Positions 60,719 through 64,000 of a stretch of 64,000 bases of DNA are shown here, one piece after another. Each line of letters opens with the position of its first letter. Position 1 is the stretch's first letter. The DNA comes from Flavobacterium reichenbachii (GTDB taxonomy: Bacteria; Bacteroidota; Bacteroidia; Flavobacteriales; Flavobacteriaceae): assembly GCF_002217435.1 (NCBI RefSeq), contig NZ_MUHF01000037.1, positions 48,402-112,401 on the forward strand. Reading direction: 5' to 3'. Position numbers and translations under genes: made by a program. Below the pieces are notes generated by a model that saw only the letters and a list, made by a program, of their open reading frames with translations, was not told the origin of the DNA and made no database searches.

Positions 60719-61984
60719 TTATTGATTATTTATATATAGATAACCTGATTTTTCAAAACCTTTGGTACCATTGCTATATTTCAGAATATAGAAATAAGTT
60801 CCTGTAGGAAGTTTTTCTCCTCTGTTTATCGTTGCACGACCATCTGAATAACCTCTAAACATTACATCACTTTCATTGTATGATTTTGCACTATAAACTT
60901 TTACACCCCAGCGGTTATAAATCTCAACTTCATTATCCGGATATTTATCAATCCCTTTAATAAGAAAACTATCATTTTTACCATCTCCATTTGGAGAAAT
61001 ACCATTATACACTATTAAGTCATCAGGTGGTGGTGGAGTTTTCTTTACTATAGCCATTGTAAAAATTCCATAACCGCTAACTTGAGAAGTTAATAAATTA
61101 GAATAAGTTTCTCCCGTCGCAGCATCACTCACAAGACCTCCTTCGTTTATCCATTTTCCTTTAGATTCGTCCCAGCGCACAATTGCTACTTGTGTGTCTG
61201 GAGTAAAAAAATCTGACGGCGTTACTCCTTCACGCATAGTTAGGCTTAATACGATCTTATTGGCTTCACCTTTACTGTCCTTTGTTACATTCCAATATTC
61301 TTTGTCATTTATAAATAATATGGATTCCTCCTTAAGATTATGATCATGAATCTTTGCAGAATTTTTATAAAAATATTGTGTTGTATATACTTTACTGCTA
61401 TCTCTTGCCGCATGGTAAGAAGGCCTGAAATACAATGAATCACCAACAGGAAATTCAAATTCTTTCTGTCCTTGCTTTTCTACTTTACCATCTACAAAAC
61501 TTAAATCACTTGCTTTTAAATGAGTTGCATTCTCTTTAAAAATAACTTTACCATCATAGCTGTCAGCGTTTATAATTCCTTTATTAAATTCAGCCACACT
61601 ATGGACAGAAATTTTTCCTCCCAAATGAAATGGCACTTTATTCTTACCATTTTCAAAAAGTACATTTTGAAAATCTGAAATTTTTGTACCTTCAATTATT
61701 TGTTCTTCTTTACCAACGAAAAAAGTTTTTCCTACTAATGTCGAATCATAAGAAACTTTACCATCATTATTCCAGTTTTCAAAAGCATACACCAATCCAT
61801 CATTAATAAATTTCCCGGTGGTTTTATTATTATAATCCATGTTTATAGATAATATAGTAGCTTTATTCACTTGCACATCTCCTTCATTAGAAAACTGAGC
61901 GTGAGTATTTTGCGATGTGCAAAACATAATAACAAAAGCTAAACCAGACTTTTTTACTGTTTTATATAAGTTGTTTTTTTTCAT
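60719..61984 (-). CDS. T9SS type B sorting domain (gliding motility-associated) cargo protein
   Basis: 421 residues. Signal peptide (1-30, ending THAQ). A repeat-like beta region (about 35-325; ILSINMDYNNKTTGKFINDGLVYAFENWNNDGKV is typical of adhesin strands) is followed by a C-terminal type B sorting domain: YNGISPNGDGKNDSFLIKGIDKYPDNEVEIYNRWGVKVYSAKSY, ending GTYFYILKYSNGTKGFEKSGYLYI. It should cross the outer membrane by T9SS and stay on or leave the surface with the help of the SprF protein next to it. Preceded by a consensus promoter at 62017-62043. Confidence 0.9.
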   Translation of the reverse strand: MKKNNLYKTVKKSGLAFVIMFCTSQNTHAQFSNEGDVQVNKATILSINMDYNNKTTGKFINDGLVYAFENWNNDGKVSYDSTLVGKTFFVGKEEQIIEGTKISDFQNVLFENGKNKVPFHLGGKISVHSVAEFNKGIINADSYDGKVIFKENATHLKASDLSFVDGKVEKQGQKEFEFPVGDSLYFRPSYHAARDSSKVYTTQYFYKNSAKIHDHNLKEESILFINDKEYWNVTKDSKGEANKIVLSLTMREGVTPSDFFTPDTQVAIVRWDESKGKWINEGGLVSDAATGETYSNLLTSQVSGYGIFTMAIVKKTPPPPDDLIVYNGISPNGDGKNDSFLIKGIDKYPDNEVEIYNRWGVKVYSAKSYNESDVMFRGYSDGRATINRGEKLPTGTYFYILKYSNGTKGFEKSGYLYINNQ

Positions 61985-62264
61985 AATTATAGAAATTTTT
62001 AGTTCTATTTATAGTGCAAAATTATCTCTATAATAAAAGTCAATTACCCCTTAAAAGTCATTTGAATATTAAAATAAGGTCATTTACAGAAAGTATATTT
62101 CACTGGAATAAGCAGCGTTAAAATCTAAAAACCAACATATTGCGATACTAAAGTTTGGTTTTCATATTTACGTATATGTTATTGAGAGTGTTAGTAAACA
62201 GAAGTTAAAAGTTTATTATGCGACGGCTTTTAGAATTTAATTTCCTTTTTTTTGTACAAAAAAA
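61985..62264. other. Intergenic region holding the T9SS operon promoter
   Basis: AT-rich region with the consensus promoter at 62017-62043 and a leader. No open frame. The other half contains no further recognised element up to the terminator at 62265. Confidence 0.4.
62017..62043 (-). promoter_or_regulatory. Promoter of the T9SS cargo-SprF-OmpA operon
   Basis: Minus strand TTG (62043-62041), 16-base spacer, TAATTTTG (62024-62017): a perfect -7 box; the spacer is slightly short. ATG 33 bases downstream. Confidence 0.6.
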
Positions 62265-62287
62265 ATCCCGATAAAACTTATCGGGAT
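62265..62287 (-). terminator. Terminator of the tail-fibre-like gene
   Basis: ATCCCGATAA-AAC-TTATCGGGAT, flanked by A runs and T runs, beyond the stop at 62394. Confidence 0.8.
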
Positions 62288-62393
62288 TTTTTATTAATTT
62301 AATATGATTTAAATATCCTTAAAGTTTCCTTTTAGGATGGAGAAATTATTATCTGCAATCTGTTGATAATAGATTGTCAATAAGATATTTTGA

Positions 62394-63011
62394 TTACTTT
62401 TTATTTAAAACTAATTTTTCCAATTTCTCAAGACGCTCATTTAAAGATTTTATTTCATTATCTTTAATTTCTAATTGTTTTTTCTGCTCAATTGCGTGCA
62501 GGTAAAGTTCTTCCGTTTTCTCTAATAGCTGAACTGATAATTCAGAAACATTAAACATATAACCTTCGTTTGTCTTTTCCAATTCATTTATTGGAGTGAT
62601 TCCTGGTAAATGCTTATTTTCTTTAATAAACGCATCAACATCTGACAATGATTTAAATTTGTAATCAGCTTTTATGTCAGAAAATCCTTGGAAATAATCT
62701 TCAAAAACATAATCTGCGTAGTATGAATTTGTTGTTGTTATGGCACCGTTCACTCTTAATTTTTCATTTGGCAATGCAGATGGTGCTGTAAAAGTACCTC
62801 CGCCAATTCCAACCCAGCCTCTAAAATAGATTTGTCCATTTGTGTCGTTAGTTAAACTGTTTGCTCCAGTAGTTGAACCTGATTTAAACCAAGGTTCAGT
62901 CTGAGTTGGATCAAAAGGTATTTTTTTCCCATTTGAAGTAACCACTGTTTCTGTTTGCGCCATCATGAATCCACTTTGGATTAATAATAACATACCTAAT
63001 ATTTTTTTCAT
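62394..63011 (-). CDS. Secreted tail-fibre-like protein with C-terminal coiled coil
   Basis: 205 residues with signal peptide (MKKILGMLLLIQSGFMMAQ). The middle has a tail-fibre or adhesin-like segment (GQIYFRGWVGIGGGTFTAPSALPNEKLRVNGAI) and the YADYVFEDYFQGFSDIKADYKFKSLSDVDAFIKENKHLPGI pattern common in Bacteroidetes proteins annotated as intramolecular-chaperone or tail-fibre proteins; the last 60 residues are a coiled coil (NVSELSVQLLEKTEELYLHAIEQKKQLEIKDNEI). No T9SS sorting domain. Genes of this type often follow large surface proteins, and it sits next to the collagen-like gene. Confidence 0.8.
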   Translation of the reverse strand: MKKILGMLLLIQSGFMMAQTETVVTSNGKKIPFDPTQTEPWFKSGSTTGANSLTNDTNGQIYFRGWVGIGGGTFTAPSALPNEKLRVNGAITTTNSYYADYVFEDYFQGFSDIKADYKFKSLSDVDAFIKENKHLPGITPINELEKTNEGYMFNVSELSVQLLEKTEELYLHAIEQKKQLEIKDNEIKSLNERLEKLEKLVLNKK

Positions 63012-63058
63012 TTTTATACTTATTTTAAAAAGATTTATTTATTAAAATCATAATTATA

Positions 63059-63102
63059 GGGGCCGTCATACTATCTATAGCTGCACAGCATTTTTCAGCC
63101 CC
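63059..63102 (-). repeat. Inverted repeat between the collagen-like and tail-fibre-like genes
   Basis: GGGGC (63059-63063) can pair with GCCCC (63098-63102), with an inner GCTG-CA-CAGC hairpin (63080-63089); a partly paired structure between the collagen-like stop and the next gene. It could be a weak terminator or mRNA processing structure. Confidence 0.35.
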
Positions 63103-63116
63103 CATTATATTAAATA

Positions 63117-64000
63117 CTATTTTAAATAATCTATTATTATATTATCATTAACTATTAAATCATAAGATCCATTATTAGCTGAAATGTAAGTAACTACCTT
63201 GCCCACTACAGAAATTGCATCTTTATCTATGCGAACTCCATTGATGTATAACTTCACCTTAGATTGTGATGATGGTGTAAATGTTAACGTAAAAGTACTT
63301 TGCGCTGCTGTATTCACAGTAAATTCATCTATTTCCTGCTGTGGAATAGCAACATTTACTTTATATGGGTCGGCAATAGTACCAGTTCCATCAATAATTA
63401 CATTTGTTCCAGCTTCAGTTTTTCCGCCAATACCATCTGCTCCTGTAGCTCCGGTTGCTCCTGTTATACTTGCTATAAAGGCTGCTCCATCTTTTCCATT
63501 ATTACCCGGAAGTTCTTTCCAAGTATCAAACGCTGATTTACCATCTGCTCCGGTTGCTCCAGTTGCTCCTGTTATGCTTGCTATAAAGGCTGCTCCGTCT
63601 TTTCCATTATTGCCAGGAAGTTCTTTCCAAGTATCAAACGCTGATTTACCATCTGCTCCGGTTGCTCCAATTGCTCCTGCAATACCATCTGCTCCTGTAG
63701 CTCCAGTTGCTCCTGCAATACCATCTGCTCCTGTAGCTCCGGTTGCCCCTGTTATGCTTGCTATAAAAGCCGCTCCGTCTTTTCCATTATTACCAGGAAG
63801 TTCTTTCCAAGTATCAAACGCTGATTCACCATCTGCTCCTGTAGCTCCGGTTGCTCCTGCAATACCATCTGCTCCTGTAGCTCCAGTTGCTCCTGTTATA
63901 CTTGCTATAAAGGCTGCTCCATCTTTTCCATTATTACCCGGAAGTTCTTTCCAAGTATCAAACGCTGATTTACCATCTGCTCCGGTTGCTCCAGTTGCTC
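63117..64000 (-). CDS. Collagen-like surface protein (partial; N-terminus outside window)
   Basis: The frame is open from the right edge to a TAG at 63117-63119 (294 codons seen). The visible part is GxY collagen-like: GATGATGADGIA units with the module DGKSAFDTWKELPGNNGKDGAAFIASIT. The four visible modules start every 36, 60 and 48 residues, all multiples of 12 residues (36 bp). The C-terminal 100 residues are non-repetitive: NVIIDGTGTIADPYKVNV, a VAIPQQEIDEFTV segment and a last domain (STFTLTFTPSSQSKVKLYINGVRI, SYDLIVNDNIIIDYLK). It lacks a T9SS domain in the visible part. Surface or fibre protein; export signal lies outside the window. Confidence 0.85.
   Translation of the reverse strand, partial: ATGATGADGKSAFDTWKELPGNNGKDGAAFIASITGATGATGADGIAGATGATGADGESAFDTWKELPGNNGKDGAAFIASITGATGATGADGIAGATGATGADGIAGAIGATGADGKSAFDTWKELPGNNGKDGAAFIASITGATGATGADGKSAFDTWKELPGNNGKDGAAFIASITGATGATGADGIGGKTEAGTNVIIDGTGTIADPYKVNVAIPQQEIDEFTVNTAAQSTFTLTFTPSSQSKVKLYINGVRIDKDAISVVGKVVTYISANNGSYDLIVNDNIIIDYLK
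63465..64000 (-). repeat. Tandem repeats of the collagen-like gene (36-bp units)
   Basis: The 13-mer TCAAACGCTGATT (third-last base or next variable) recurs at 63526, 63634, 63814 and 63958; spacings of 108, 180 and 144 bases are 3, 5 and 4 times 36. The variable part is a 36-base unit coding GATGATGADGIA. Almost identical DNA suggests recent expansion or conversion. Confidence 0.85.

Noticed and set aside
63465..64000. CRISPR-like regular repeats at the right end
   Set aside because: The repeats are in frame, code for collagen-like GxY protein, and the spacings are multiples of 36 bases with no unique spacers.

Overview
The window is AT-rich chromosomal DNA from a member of the Bacteroidota, almost certainly the genus Flavobacterium or a close relative. 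The support for this is: recognisable flavobacterial families (a PorP/SprF and OmpA type IX secretion locus, a T9SS type B sorting domain, DUF2853, DUF2911, fused CcsB-CcsA, a UbiA prenyltransferase beside KdsC and Maf); promoters of the Bacteroidetes TAnnTTTG type; lack of Shine-Dalgarno sequences; and short tightly packed operons separated by strong, often bidirectional hairpin terminators. No tRNA, rRNA, CRISPR array, insertion sequence, phage or plasmid gene was seen. It reads as ordinary core and accessory chromosome.

Layout. 1-5.6 kb: a class V PLP enzyme cut by the left edge, an msrA-selO redox pair, a ypdA/CYTH pair, and a decayed membrane-anchored gene. 5.6-17.3 kb: menaquinone synthesis genes (menC, menA, menB, menD), all on the minus strand, interleaved with a metal-dependent hydrolase, DUF2199, a TPR protein, a frameshifted lipoprotein, the RNA-binding protein CvfB, a secreted M28 peptidase and DUF2853. 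A structured RNA-like element (8454-8536) and an orphan transcript region (about 11329-11843) lie here. 17.5-22.5 kb: secreted thioredoxin-like protein, GNAT acetyltransferase, glutathione-peroxidase-like enzyme, an ECF sigma/anti-sigma pair and a DoxX protein. 22.6-30.5 kb: fused cytochrome c biogenesis protein CcsBA, then a plus-strand run DUF2520-KdsC-UbiA-Maf-MscS-PerM. 30.6-41.8 kb: BamA-like outer-membrane protein, His-rich secreted protein, beta-propeller lipoprotein, PIG-L deacetylase with an SSS symporter and a 35-residue membrane protein between them, alpha/beta hydrolase and a four-helix-bundle membrane protein.

41.8-48 kb: TetR/NTF2-like pair with its likely operator, DUF2911, HAD phosphatase, TcdA, TatD, DUF1684 and an MFS transporter. 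48-55.2 kb is the most striking region. Two tandem copies of a BlaI-type repressor plus M56 (BlaR1-type) membrane metalloprotease are followed by two secreted or membrane serine beta-lactamase-fold hydrolases, six genes in a row. The promoter carries three perfect copies of AACTA-N6-TAGTT at exact 20-bp spacing, one of them filling the -33/-7 spacer. The two M56 proteins have diverged only in their C-terminal extensions. 55-57 kb: a 46-residue basic protein, an EamA exporter behind a paired inverted-repeat operator, and a fasciclin protein. 57.7-64 kb: OmpA/PD40 protein, PorP/SprF protein and a T9SS type B cargo protein, then a tail-fibre-like secreted protein and a collagen-like repeat protein that runs off the right edge; together they look like a cell-surface or secretion module.

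How the genes fit together: the men genes make menaquinone for respiration and CcsBA matures its c-type cytochromes. MsrA, SelO, YpdA (bacillithiol disulfide reductase family) and the Gpx-like enzyme suggest a thiol-redox theme. The blaI/M56/serine hydrolase block looks like an autoregulated envelope- or beta-lactam-sensing unit, and the right end serves the outer surface.
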